From an uncultured Candidatus Thioglobus sp. (GTDB lineage: Bacteria > Pseudomonadota > Gammaproteobacteria > PS1 > Thioglobaceae), in NCBI GenBank assembly GCA_910595805.1, contig CAJVCK010000020.1, positions 1-10,240 on the forward strand: DNA of 10,240 bases, in the 5' to 3' direction. Position numbers and translations under genes: made by a program. Every line of letters starts with the position of its first letter. The first letter of the stretch is position 1. Below, in pieces: positions 1 to 6,036 of this stretch. Below the pieces are notes generated by a model. It was not told the origin of the DNA. It was given only the letters and a program-made list of their open reading frames with translations, and searched no databases.

Positions 1-391
1 AAAAGGGTTCGACACCCATTCTAATCAAGAGAATGAACATAAAAACAAATTAACGGAATTAAACGATGCCTTGGCTATATTTACACAAGAATTAAAGTCT
101 AATAATCTTTGGGATGATACTCTAATAATGACTTACTCTGAATTTGGCAGACGAATCAAGGAAAATGGCAGTAAGGGTACCGATCATGGCGAAGCGTCTT
201 GTATGTTTTGTATGGGTGGGAAAGTTAAGAGTGGTATTTATGGGGGTACACCAGATTTGAAAAATCATCATGATGACAATCTAGTCAGCATGATTGATTT
301 CCGTGAAGTGTATTCAGAGATTGAAAAGAAATGGCTTAAATCTGATAACAAAGTTGTACAAGAAAAGCCATTAAACTTCTTAAGGAGTTAA
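1..391 (+). CDS. DUF1501 family protein, C-terminal fragment
   Basis: This is the 3' end of a gene that starts before the window. The frame is open from base 2 and ends with TAA at 389-391, giving about 129 residues. The fragment carries the pattern of the DUF1501 C-terminus (alkaline phosphatase/sulfatase-like fold): GFDTHSNQ near its start, then TYSEFGRR, ENGSKGTDHGEAS, an F-x-M-GGKVKSGIYGG segment and HHDDNL before a tail that would face the D-F-R-x-V-Y element. Family members are usually exported by the Tat system and are often encoded beside a DUF1800 gene; neither can be checked here because the N-terminus and upstream gene lie outside. The biochemical role of the family is not established. 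A TTG at 71 and later ATGs are internal codons, since homology-like sequence continues upstream of them. A strong terminator begins at its stop codon. Confidence 0.8.
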   Translation, partial: KGFDTHSNQENEHKNKLTELNDALAIFTQELKSNNLWDDTLIMTYSEFGRRIKENGSKGTDHGEASCMFCMGGKVKSGIYGGTPDLKNHHDDNLVSMIDFREVYSEIEKKWLKSDNKVVQEKPLNFLRS

Positions 392-417
392 AAAAGGCGC
401 TCAATGAGCGCCTTTTT
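391..417. terminator. Bidirectional Rho-independent terminator
   Basis: Perfect 12-bp inverted repeat: arms 391-402 and 406-417 with a 3-base AAT loop. The GC-rich core GGCGCTC/GAGCGCC is flanked by A5 on the left and T5 on the right, so either strand gives a GC hairpin followed by a U-run. It lies between two converging genes, overlapping the last base of the DUF1501 stop codon, and can serve both. Confidence 0.93.
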
Positions 418-436
418 GCTTTTAAGAGATTAGCGC

Positions 437-763
437 TTAGTAGCCACCCTTACGTTTTGTTTCAGGAAGGCCTGCAATCTTACCAGCTTGCTTAGCAGGG
501 CCTTTAGGGAATAGAGTGTATAACTCTTTAGTGGTTAATTTACCATCCCAGTCGCCTTTTAAGCCTTTAACCATGTTGCGTTCATTTGGCTGGTTAGCGT
601 TATTATTAATATATTCATCACGCAAGAAGTTAATTAACTTAAAACTTTCATCTGTTAGGTTTACACCTTCTTCCTCTGCAAGCTCTGCAGCAATATCTTC
701 ATTCCATGCGTTAAGATCAACTAAGTAACCGTGGTCGTCTCTTTCTAAATCAGCTAGTGCCAT
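437..763 (-). CDS. DsrC/TusE-family protein lacking both conserved cysteines (RspA type)
   Basis: A 108-residue protein of the DsrC/TusE fold. Visible family features are HGYLVDLNAWNEDIA (11-25), LTDESFKLINFLRDEY (36-51) and the C-terminal block LYTLFPKGPAKQAGKIAGLP (81-100). In DsrC the last block reads KQAC...GLPKPTGCV, with two cysteines that carry sulfur between the siroheme sulfite reductase and its partners; TusE keeps the penultimate cysteine for tRNA thiolation. Here the first is Gly94, the tail after GLP is ETKRKGGY, and the protein contains no cysteine at all. It therefore cannot carry sulfane sulfur as DsrC does. It fits the cysteine-less subgroup called RspA in the literature, for which a regulatory role has been suggested. 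A GGAGA lies about 7 bases before the ATG. No dsr or tus gene is adjacent. Family assignment is secure; function is not. Confidence 0.88.
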   Translation of the reverse strand: MALADLERDDHGYLVDLNAWNEDIAAELAEEEGVNLTDESFKLINFLRDEYINNNANQPNERNMVKGLKGDWDGKLTTKELYTLFPKGPAKQAGKIAGLPETKRKGGY

Positions 764-842
764 TTAACTTTCTCCAATGTGAAAAATTATAAAAAGAAAA
801 CATTATATAATAACCATTTTTATAATTCACCACTTTTTTGTT
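764..842. promoter_or_regulatory. Divergent promoter region between the DsrC-like gene and lepB
   Basis: This 79-base, very AT-rich gap separates two divergent genes and must hold a promoter for each. TATAAT at 806-811 is suitably placed as a -10 for lepB (about 32 bases before the ATG), but no convincing -35 is seen. ATTATA at 786-791 and 802-807 read as TATAAT on the minus strand for the DsrC-like gene. The assignment of individual boxes is uncertain because the region is so AT-rich. Confidence 0.3.
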
Positions 843-1727
843 ATGACTATTGAAAATGCATCACCTTTCTTTGCATGGGACGTTTCTTCTTACTTAGCAT
901 TATTTTTAGTTGTCGCTTTTGTTATTGTTTATCTTGACACTCTATTTAGTAAATCCTCAAGTGCACAAGCCGACACTTCTAGAAAGAAATCTTTTATTGG
1001 AAAGTGGTTTTATTTTGCTTGTTTCTTAAGGTTCAATAAGTCTGAAAAATACCGTCATCGCCCTAAGTTAGTGCAGTGGTCTGCAGAATTCTATCCTGTT
1101 TTATTATTAGTATTCTTACTTAGAGGTTTTGTGGTTGAGCCATTTAGGATTCCATCAAACTCAATGATGCCAACACTATTAACGGGTGATTTTATTTTGG
1201 TAAGTAAGTTTGATTACGGTGTTAGTTTGCCAGTTCTTAACAAAAAAATTGTAGAATTTAAAAAGCCAGAACGAGGTGATGTTGTTGTTTTTAGGTATCC
1301 TAATTATGAAAATAATTCTGATTATCAAGGCGCTGATTTTATTAAGCGTGTGGTAGCCTTGCCAGGCGATATCATTGATTACTCTTCAGATCATCTTCGC
1401 ATCAATGGGGAGGAGGTTGCTTATAAAGATTTGGGTACATACCAGGGTGTCGAATCAGGTATTCAAATGACAGGTTTTAAGCATAAGCGTGAATTATTAG
1501 ACGACAACTCTTATGATATTTTGTTAGATCCAAATGGGCACTCTAGAGGTGTGAAGGCAAGGGTTCCGGCAGGGCATTATTTCGTCATGGGTGATAATCG
1601 TAACCGTAGTAGTGACTCACGTTTCTGGGGTTTTGTCCCAGAAGAATATATCATCGGTAAAGCATTCGGAATTTGGATGCATTATGATGATTCTTTAAAA
1701 TTAGATCGAGTTGGTGGATTCGATTAA
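843..1727 (+). CDS. lepB: Signal peptidase I
   Basis: A membrane-bound serine protease that removes signal peptides from proteins exported by Sec or Tat. The 294 residues match a proteobacterial LepB. A first membrane segment lies at about 15-33, a cytoplasmic loop rich in Lys/Arg at 47-75, and a second hydrophobic segment at about 84-97. The catalytic motif IPSNSMMPT places the nucleophile at Ser107, and the general base is Lys168 in DFIKRVVALPGD. The C-terminal signature GDNRNRSSDSRFWGFVP is present. The E. coli loop motif is IPSGSM; here Asn replaces Gly before the nucleophile, which other families also show. No clear Shine-Dalgarno precedes the ATG. The gene stands alone, without the lepA or rnc partner common in gammaproteobacteria, and converges on parB with only 13 bases between stop codons and no hairpin. 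Confidence 0.96.
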   Translation: MTIENASPFFAWDVSSYLALFLVVAFVIVYLDTLFSKSSSAQADTSRKKSFIGKWFYFACFLRFNKSEKYRHRPKLVQWSAEFYPVLLLVFLLRGFVVEPFRIPSNSMMPTLLTGDFILVSKFDYGVSLPVLNKKIVEFKKPERGDVVVFRYPNYENNSDYQGADFIKRVVALPGDIIDYSSDHLRINGEEVAYKDLGTYQGVESGIQMTGFKHKRELLDDNSYDILLDPNGHSRGVKARVPAGHYFVMGDNRNRSSDSRFWGFVPEEYIIGKAFGIWMHYDDSLKLDRVGGFD

Positions 1728-1740
1728 CAGAAGCTAGTAA

Positions 1741-2589
1741 TTATTTAATATGCTTGAGAATGTTTTCCAATTCATTGGCCGATGAATAGTGAATAACAAT
1801 TTTACCCTTGTCATTTTTTTGTTTAATTTCGGTTTTAGAGTCTAATTTTTTACTTAAAGAATCCATTAGCGCCTCAATATGAGGCTCAATCATGGTGGAC
1901 TTTTTTGGTTTTGGGTTAAGTACACGTTTAACCAGCTCTTCCGTTTGTCGAACCGATAAAGAACGTTGAATAACTTGATTGGCCACATCGAATTGCTGAT
2001 CATCCTTAAGCGATAATAACGCACGCGCATGACCCATTTCTATATCGCCATTACCTAGCAGTTGCTTTACTGAATCATTGAGTTGTAATAAACGTATCAG
2101 GTTGCTTACAGCAGAACGAGAACGACCCACAACGTGTGAGATTTCCTCGTGTGTCATTTTAAAATCTTCAATCAATTTCTGCAGTGCTTTAGCCTCTTCA
2201 AGAGGTGTTAATGACTCGCGTTGAATATTCTCAATGAGACCAATCGCTAGGGCGACTTGATCATCAATCTCACGAATAATTACCGGAACTTCGTCTAAGC
2301 CAGCAATTTTAGCTGCACGCCAGCGCCTCTCACCTGCAATGATTTCGTATTTATCGTAAGTAACTTTACGAACAACTAGTGGCTGGATAACGCCTTGAGA
2401 GGTGATCGAATTAGCGAGCTCGTTAAGCGTGTCAGGGTCGATGTCATCTCTCGGCTGAAATTTACCACGCTGTAATGCGTTAACACTTAACACTTTAAGA
2501 TTGTGCTCGGAGTTAGACTTATCTTCTGCTGAAGAAACCTGTCCTAACAATATATCTAACCCACGACCTAATTTTGAAATTTTTGCCAT
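1741..2589 (-). CDS. parB: Chromosome-partitioning protein ParB (Spo0J family)
   Basis: A 282-residue parS-binding CTPase clamp that spreads along DNA and, with ParA, segregates the replication origin. It has the N-terminal ParA-contact motif KLGRGLDILLG (6-16), the CTP-binding domain with GERRWRAA (86-93) and ENIQRESLTPLEEA (120-133), and a helix-turn-helix at about 147-168 (THEEISHVVGRSRSAVSNLI). After a Lys/Pro-rich linker at 226-231 comes the C-terminal dimerisation domain. Length is typical of chromosomal ParB. It follows parA with a 1-base gap and no strong ribosome site of its own, so it is probably translationally coupled to parA. Two possible but imperfect parS-like sites lie in the same operon (see the regulatory entry at 4150 and the findings). 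Confidence 0.97.
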   Translation of the reverse strand: MAKISKLGRGLDILLGQVSSAEDKSNSEHNLKVLSVNALQRGKFQPRDDIDPDTLNELANSITSQGVIQPLVVRKVTYDKYEIIAGERRWRAAKIAGLDEVPVIIREIDDQVALAIGLIENIQRESLTPLEEAKALQKLIEDFKMTHEEISHVVGRSRSAVSNLIRLLQLNDSVKQLLGNGDIEMGHARALLSLKDDQQFDVANQVIQRSLSVRQTEELVKRVLNPKPKKSTMIEPHIEALMDSLSKKLDSKTEIKQKNDKGKIVIHYSSANELENILKHIK

Positions 2590-2590
2590 T

Positions 2591-3361
2591 CTAATTTATT
2601 GATGTTTTTCTAATTACTTCACTTGCGAGTGAAACATATGAAATTGCCCCTTTGGAGGATCTAGCGTAATTAATTGCTGCTTGACCAAAACTTGGCGCTT
2701 CTGCCAATTTTACATTTCTAGGGATGATTGTTTTAAATACTTTGTGTGAAAAATATTGCAATAACTGTATTGAAACTTCGTTAGACAAATTATTACGTGT
2801 GTCAAACATAGTGCGAATAATACCGGTAATGTCTAAATCAGGATTGGTTGTGGCTTGAATCTTTTCAATAGTTTGAATTAAAGCGCTTAATCCTTCCAAG
2901 GCATAGTACTCACATTGCATTGGGATAATAATACCGTTAGAGGCGGTAAAAGCATTAATGGTAAGCATATTGAGCGAGGGCGGACAATCAATCACAACGT
3001 AGTCGTACTGCTCTTCAACTTTAGAAAGGGCATCTTTTAATTTGTATTCAGAATTATCACGTTTAAGTAGAGCAATTTCTGCTGCGATTAAATCAGTATT
3101 AGAAGGCAATACATCGATTTCAACGCCAGGCGCATGCACTATTGCCTCATCAACACTACATTCATCTAATAGTAATTCACAAACTGAGTTTTCTAAGCTG
3201 TATTTATCAACACCACAACCCATTGTGGCATTACCTTGTGGATCAATATCAATCAGTAGTACTCGTTTGTTGATCGCTTTTAGGGCGGCGCCTAAGTTAA
3301 CTGCAGTAGTGGTTTTGCCCACACCGCCTTTTTGATTTGCAACCGAAATAACAACAGCCAT
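2591..3361 (-). CDS. parA: Chromosome-partitioning ATPase ParA (Soj/MinD-like)
   Basis: A 256-residue nucleoid-associated ATPase that works with ParB on parS to move sister origins apart. It shows the deviant Walker A KGGVGKTT (11-18) with signature Lys11 and Lys16, the A' motif LLIDIDPQGN (35-44), Walker B VVIDCPPSL (122-130) and the later PRNVKLAEAPSFGQ block (214-227). It lacks the N-terminal DNA-binding extension of plasmid type Ia ParA, which fits the short chromosomal Soj type. It is the middle gene of the ctpA-parA-parB operon: its start is 5 bases after the ctpA stop, and its TAG stop is 1 base before the parB ATG. In many gammaproteobacteria parAB sit beside mnmG-rsmG near oriC; no such genes are in this window. 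Confidence 0.97.
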   Translation of the reverse strand: MAVVISVANQKGGVGKTTTAVNLGAALKAINKRVLLIDIDPQGNATMGCGVDKYSLENSVCELLLDECSVDEAIVHAPGVEIDVLPSNTDLIAAEIALLKRDNSEYKLKDALSKVEEQYDYVVIDCPPSLNMLTINAFTASNGIIIPMQCEYYALEGLSALIQTIEKIQATTNPDLDITGIIRTMFDTRNNLSNEVSIQLLQYFSHKVFKTIIPRNVKLAEAPSFGQAAINYARSSKGAISYVSLASEVIRKTSIN

Positions 3362-3366
3362 CTTGC

Positions 3367-4704
3367 TTACTTGTTTAGCACAGTTAAAGCTTTTAAAAGG
3401 TTGGTTGCCTCGTGCACAAAGTAATCTTTTTTAAGTTTTTCAATAGCTTTTTTATCTTCTTCAACTTTTTTGTTTTCTTGTGCTGTTATGATTTCTTTAG
3501 AAGACATTTGAGAAGGGTCTTCAACTTCTAAATGGCCATTCAAATCACTTTCTTTGGTGTCACCAAGTGCACTCTTTTCTTTTTCGTTTTCAAGGCTAAT
3601 GTTTTTCAAAGCAATATCTGGCTCAATGCCTTTGGCCTGGATAGCGCGACCTTCTGGTGTATAGTAGCGCGCAGTTGTTACCTTTAGACCATAGCCTTTT
3701 TCTAAATCAATAATTGTTTGAACAGAGCCTTTTCCAAATGACGTACTCCCCATAACGATTGCTCGTTTATGATCTTGCAGTGCACCAGCGACAATCTCAG
3801 AAGCTGAAGCTGAGCCTTCATTAATCAATACTACAATAGGAGAGCCAAGCATTATATCCCCAGGCTTGGTTTTAAATTTTAAGTTTGAACTTGGGATTCG
3901 ACCCTCAGTGTAGACTACCAGTCCTTTTTTATCAATAAATAGATTAGCTATATCGACTGCACTGTCTAGAACACCACCTGGATTATTTCTTAGGTCTAAT
4001 ACAAGTGACTCAAGATAACGATCATTTTCTTTGACCAGTTTATTCAATGTGTCTTTTAATAGTTTTGCTGTTGGGTTTTGAAAACTAGAAACTCGAATAT
4101 AACCAATATCTTTTTCTAGTAAATAGCCTTTAACCGAAATAATGGTAATAATTTCACGTGTAATATTAACAACAAAAGGTTTTTTGTTTTTACGGACAAT
4201 AGTTACTTGGATGTCGCTACCTGGCTCACCACGCATAAGCTTAACACCATCTTCAAGAGACATGTCACGTACAGGTTTGTCGCCAATTTTTACAATAAGG
4301 TCACCAGCTTGAATGCCTGCTTTGTAAGCAGGTGTGTCGTCAATAGGGGAGATAACTTGAATAACATCGTCTTTCATACCTATTACAATACCTAGTCCTC
4401 CAAATTTTCCTGTTGCACTTTCTAACAAGTCTTTTTGTTCTTTAGGTTCTAAATAATTTGAGTGAGGATCAAGGCCAGTCACCATGCCTTTGATTGCATG
4501 ATTGAACAATTCCTTATTTGTAGTTTCGTCGACATAGAGCTGTTTAATATGGCTAAAAACTTTTGTAAAAGATTCTAGATCTTTGAAGAAGGTTTCTACT
4601 TTTTCTTTCTCGGCATCAGTTTGTGCGTAGACAGGTGAAACAACAGAAAAGGTATAAAGGAATACTAAGAAAAATAGATTTTTGAAAAAGATGAAGAAAG
4701 TCAT
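3367..4704 (-). CDS. ctpA: C-terminal processing peptidase, S41 family, with PDZ domain
   Basis: A periplasmic serine protease of 445 residues that trims or degrades envelope proteins from their C-termini. A signal peptide covers about 1-27 (hydrophobic stretch ending in VYA). A PDZ domain lies at about 95-180 (GKFGGLGIVIG, SPIDDTPAYKAGIQAGD). The S41 core carries LDLRNNPGG (237-244), the nucleophile Ser300 in NEGSASASE, Lys325 in TSFGKGSVQT and Gln329. The 25-residue Ser-Lys and 4-residue Lys-Gln spacings match the Ser-Lys-Gln triad of CtpB-type enzymes, so it should be active. After residue 370 comes a charged Glu/Lys-rich tail of about 75 residues, probably helical and not part of the catalytic domain. 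It is the first gene of an operon with parA and parB. No convincing Shine-Dalgarno is seen before the ATG. Confidence 0.94.
   Translation of the reverse strand: MTFFIFFKNLFFLVFLYTFSVVSPVYAQTDAEKEKVETFFKDLESFTKVFSHIKQLYVDETTNKELFNHAIKGMVTGLDPHSNYLEPKEQKDLLESATGKFGGLGIVIGMKDDVIQVISPIDDTPAYKAGIQAGDLIVKIGDKPVRDMSLEDGVKLMRGEPGSDIQVTIVRKNKKPFVVNITREIITIISVKGYLLEKDIGYIRVSSFQNPTAKLLKDTLNKLVKENDRYLESLVLDLRNNPGGVLDSAVDIANLFIDKKGLVVYTEGRIPSSNLKFKTKPGDIMLGSPIVVLINEGSASASEIVAGALQDHKRAIVMGSTSFGKGSVQTIIDLEKGYGLKVTTARYYTPEGRAIQAKGIEPDIALKNISLENEKEKSALGDTKESDLNGHLEVEDPSQMSSKEIITAQENKKVEEDKKAIEKLKKDYFVHEATNLLKALTVLNK
4150..4165. promoter_or_regulatory. Possible degenerate parS site inside ctpA
   Basis: AATTTCACGTGTAATA matches 12 of 16 positions of the widely conserved parS consensus TGTTTCACGTGAAACA, including nine contiguous central bases TTTCACGTG at 4152-4160. 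It lies within ctpA, about 800 bases upstream of the parA start in the same operon. Functional parS sites usually have at most one or two mismatches, so four mismatches makes this doubtful. Confidence 0.25.
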
Positions 4705-4711
4705 AATATAA

Positions 4712-4741
4712 TTGTTTTCTTATAAGAAGTTTAAATATAAT
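4712..4741 (+). promoter_or_regulatory. Candidate promoter of the MlaC-like/arsR unit
   Basis: TATAAT at 4736-4741 lies 18 bases after a poor -35 (TTGTTT at 4712-4717). The start point would be near 4748, leaving a leader of about 60 bases to the ATG at 4810. The gap 4705-4809 also has to hold the ctpA promoter on the other strand, for which no clear boxes are seen. Confidence 0.3.
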
Positions 4742-4799
4742 ACCGTGTAACATGAGTCGTGTTTAGTTTGAATTTTACTTAGTTTTGTTTTTAAATAAT

Positions 4800-4803
4800 G
4801 GAG
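4800..4803 (+). promoter_or_regulatory. Ribosome binding site that fixes the MlaC-like start
   Basis: GGAG lies 6 bases before the ATG at 4810. It overlaps the third base of an in-frame upstream ATG at 4798, which itself has no ribosome site. The true start is therefore most likely 4810. Confidence 0.75.
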
Positions 4804-4809
4804 AAAAAA

Positions 4810-5424
4810 ATGAGAAAAATTGATGGTATTTTATTAACATTAACCTTGCTATTTTCACAAGCTTCATTTTCTAACGAGGTAACAACAACTGTAGATACGC
4901 CTAAAGCGGTAGAAGCGACAAAGCAAGGCCCAGTTGAAGTAATACAATCAACTATTATCAAACTTAACAAACTAACTTCGGCGGCAATTTATTCTCCGAA
5001 GTTAGCAAGTATTTTGGTTGAACATGAAGTCGCGCCACTATTTGATTTTGAACATATTGCAGATGAGGTTTTGCTGGTTGTTACAGCTGATTTAGGTGAA
5101 AAAGAATTTGCGTACTTTTCTAATAAATTAAAGCAAAATATTGTAACAACTCTAATGTCAAGATTGGCACAATCACAATCAGGTTCGTTACGCTTTATCT
5201 CAGCAAGACCGGTAATGGGCGGTGCAATTGCAGTAAAACTACAGGTAAATGGTTATTCTAGATATGGCCTTAATATCGAGCTTATGTTCCATCAAAGTAA
5301 AGAGAATAAATGGCAGATCTTTGATATTGTTCTTAACAGAGATAGCTTAATTAATTATTACCAAAGAATGGTATCAATTAAAGCAAGAAGATATGGCGTT
5401 TACGGAATGCTAGGAAGAATTTAA
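4810..5424 (+). CDS. MlaC/Ttg2D-family periplasmic phospholipid-binding protein
   Basis: A 204-residue exported protein. A signal peptide covers about 1-21. The mature part follows the MlaC/Tol-tolerance Ttg2 pattern: VEVIQSTIIKLNKL (42-55), LVEHEVAPLFDFEHIADEVL (69-88), a helical LGEKEFAYFSNKLKQNIV segment (95-112), a strand-rich middle and the late motif WQIFDIVLNRDSLINYYQ (168-185), which in MlaC forms part of the lipid pocket. MlaC shuttles phospholipids between outer-membrane MlaA and the inner-membrane MlaFEDB transporter. None of those partners is next to it, so it is an orphan or serves a transporter encoded elsewhere; an HpnM-like hopanoid-linked role is possible. The arsR gene follows 31 bases downstream on the same strand and is probably co-transcribed. 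The start at 4810 is chosen over 4798 because of the GGAG spacing. Confidence 0.8.
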   Translation: MRKIDGILLTLTLLFSQASFSNEVTTTVDTPKAVEATKQGPVEVIQSTIIKLNKLTSAAIYSPKLASILVEHEVAPLFDFEHIADEVLLVVTADLGEKEFAYFSNKLKQNIVTTLMSRLAQSQSGSLRFISARPVMGGAIAVKLQVNGYSRYGLNIELMFHQSKENKWQIFDIVLNRDSLINYYQRMVSIKARRYGVYGMLGRI

Positions 5425-5455
5425 TCAAAATTAGGAAAATTAAAAGAGTTTAATT

Positions 5456-5767
5456 ATGGCTGAAATGACTTTATTAGAAAAAGACGAAGATATTGAGAAA
5501 GCGACCAAAGCATTAAAAGCGATGGCACATCCTCTGCGTTTAAAAATTTTATGCGCACTTAAGGATTCAGAATTACCAGTATTAGAAATTGTTAACCAAG
5601 TGGGCTCTTCGCAGTCTAATATTTCTCAGCATATTGATATCCTTAGAACTAAAGATATTGTTGAGTCTCGGCGTGATGGTAACAAAATTTTATGTAAAGT
5701 TAAAGATGCAAAAATTTTGAAGCTAGTCGCCAATATGCAAGCAGTATTTTGCTCTGAAGACGACTAA
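5456..5767 (+). CDS. ArsR-family repressor with a probable persulfide-sensing cysteine pair
   Basis: A 103-residue winged-helix regulator. The ArsR core is clear: LKAMAHPLRLKILCAL (20-35), recognition helix SSQSNISQHIDILRTK (51-66) and wing VESRRDGNKILCKV (69-82). The metal-binding ELCVCDL motif of classic ArsR is absent (ELPVLEI here). Instead, Cys33 in KILC and Cys99 in AVFCSEDD sit 66 residues apart. As far as I recall, this matches the position and spacing of the two sensor cysteines of SqrR, BigR and HlyU, which form tetrasulfide bridges with reactive sulfur species and then release DNA. A third cysteine, Cys80, lies in the wing. By inference it senses sulfide or persulfide, which suits a sulfur oxidiser. 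It follows the MlaC-like gene by 31 bases with only a weak AAGAG ribosome site; tRNA-Arg follows 34 bases later. Its targets are not apparent from this window. Confidence 0.85.
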   Translation: MAEMTLLEKDEDIEKATKALKAMAHPLRLKILCALKDSELPVLEIVNQVGSSQSNISQHIDILRTKDIVESRRDGNKILCKVKDAKILKLVANMQAVFCSEDD

Positions 5768-5801
5768 TTTAAAAGACACTTTAACTACTTCGCATAAATA
5801 T

Positions 5802-5878
5802 GCGCTCGTAGCTCAGCTGGATAGAGTGTCGGCCTCCGAAGCCGAATGTCGGGTGTTCAAATCACCTCGAGCGCACCA
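5802..5878 (+). tRNA. tRNA-Arg, anticodon CCG (reads CGG)
   Basis: A complete 77-base cloverleaf. The acceptor stem GCGCTCG (5802-5808) pairs with CGAGCGC (5868-5874), followed by discriminator A5875 and an encoded CCA at 5876-5878. The anticodon stem TCGGC/GCCGA (5829-5833/5841-5845) encloses CTCCGAA, placing CCG at 5836-5838. The variable loop has 5 bases, and the T arm GGGTG-TTCAAAT-CACCT is standard. A small palindrome, CGCATA-AA-TATGCG at 5791-5804, overlaps its first three bases. Confidence 0.97.
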
Positions 5879-5908
5879 CTTCCTATAAGGTTTTCATAGC
5901 CTTTCATT

Positions 5909-5970
5909 AATCTCAAGTTTTGTATTTCGTGCATTTTCTGTGCACTAGTAGAAGACTTGAGATTTTTTTT
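5909..5970 (+). terminator. Branched hairpin with T8 tail; terminator or small structured RNA
   Basis: Perfect 10-bp arms AATCTCAAGT (5909-5918) and ACTTGAGATT (5955-5964) enclose a second hairpin, GTGCA (5929-5933) with TGCAC (5941-5945). Eight T residues follow at 5963-5970. The T-run is on the plus strand only, so it would terminate transcription from the tRNA/arsR side. The 36-base interior between the outer arms is long for a simple terminator. The rest of the 158-base gap 5879-6036 holds nothing recognised. Confidence 0.6.
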
Positions 5971-6036
5971 CCGATTTGTAATAGTTAAAATTCAACTACT
6001 CTGGCTGATCACCAATAGACTTATCTTATCAGTGTC

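Noticed and set aside
516..728. Plus-strand open frame opposite the DsrC-like gene
   Set aside because: Shadow of a clear family member on the other strand; Ser/Leu-rich low-quality translation and no ribosome site.
3042..3335. Plus-strand open frame inside parA
   Set aside because: Antisense shadow of a highly conserved ParA coding sequence.
4207..4395. Plus-strand open frame inside ctpA
   Set aside because: Antisense shadow covering the PDZ-coding part; no supporting features.
4798..4809. ATG four codons upstream of the chosen MlaC-like start
   Set aside because: It overlaps the GGAG that serves the ATG at 4810 and has no ribosome site of its own.
5791..5804. Palindrome CGCATA-AA-TATGCG at the 5' end of the tRNA gene
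   Set aside because: Only 6-bp arms, partly made of the tRNA acceptor stem; probably chance, though a role in tRNA processing cannot be excluded.
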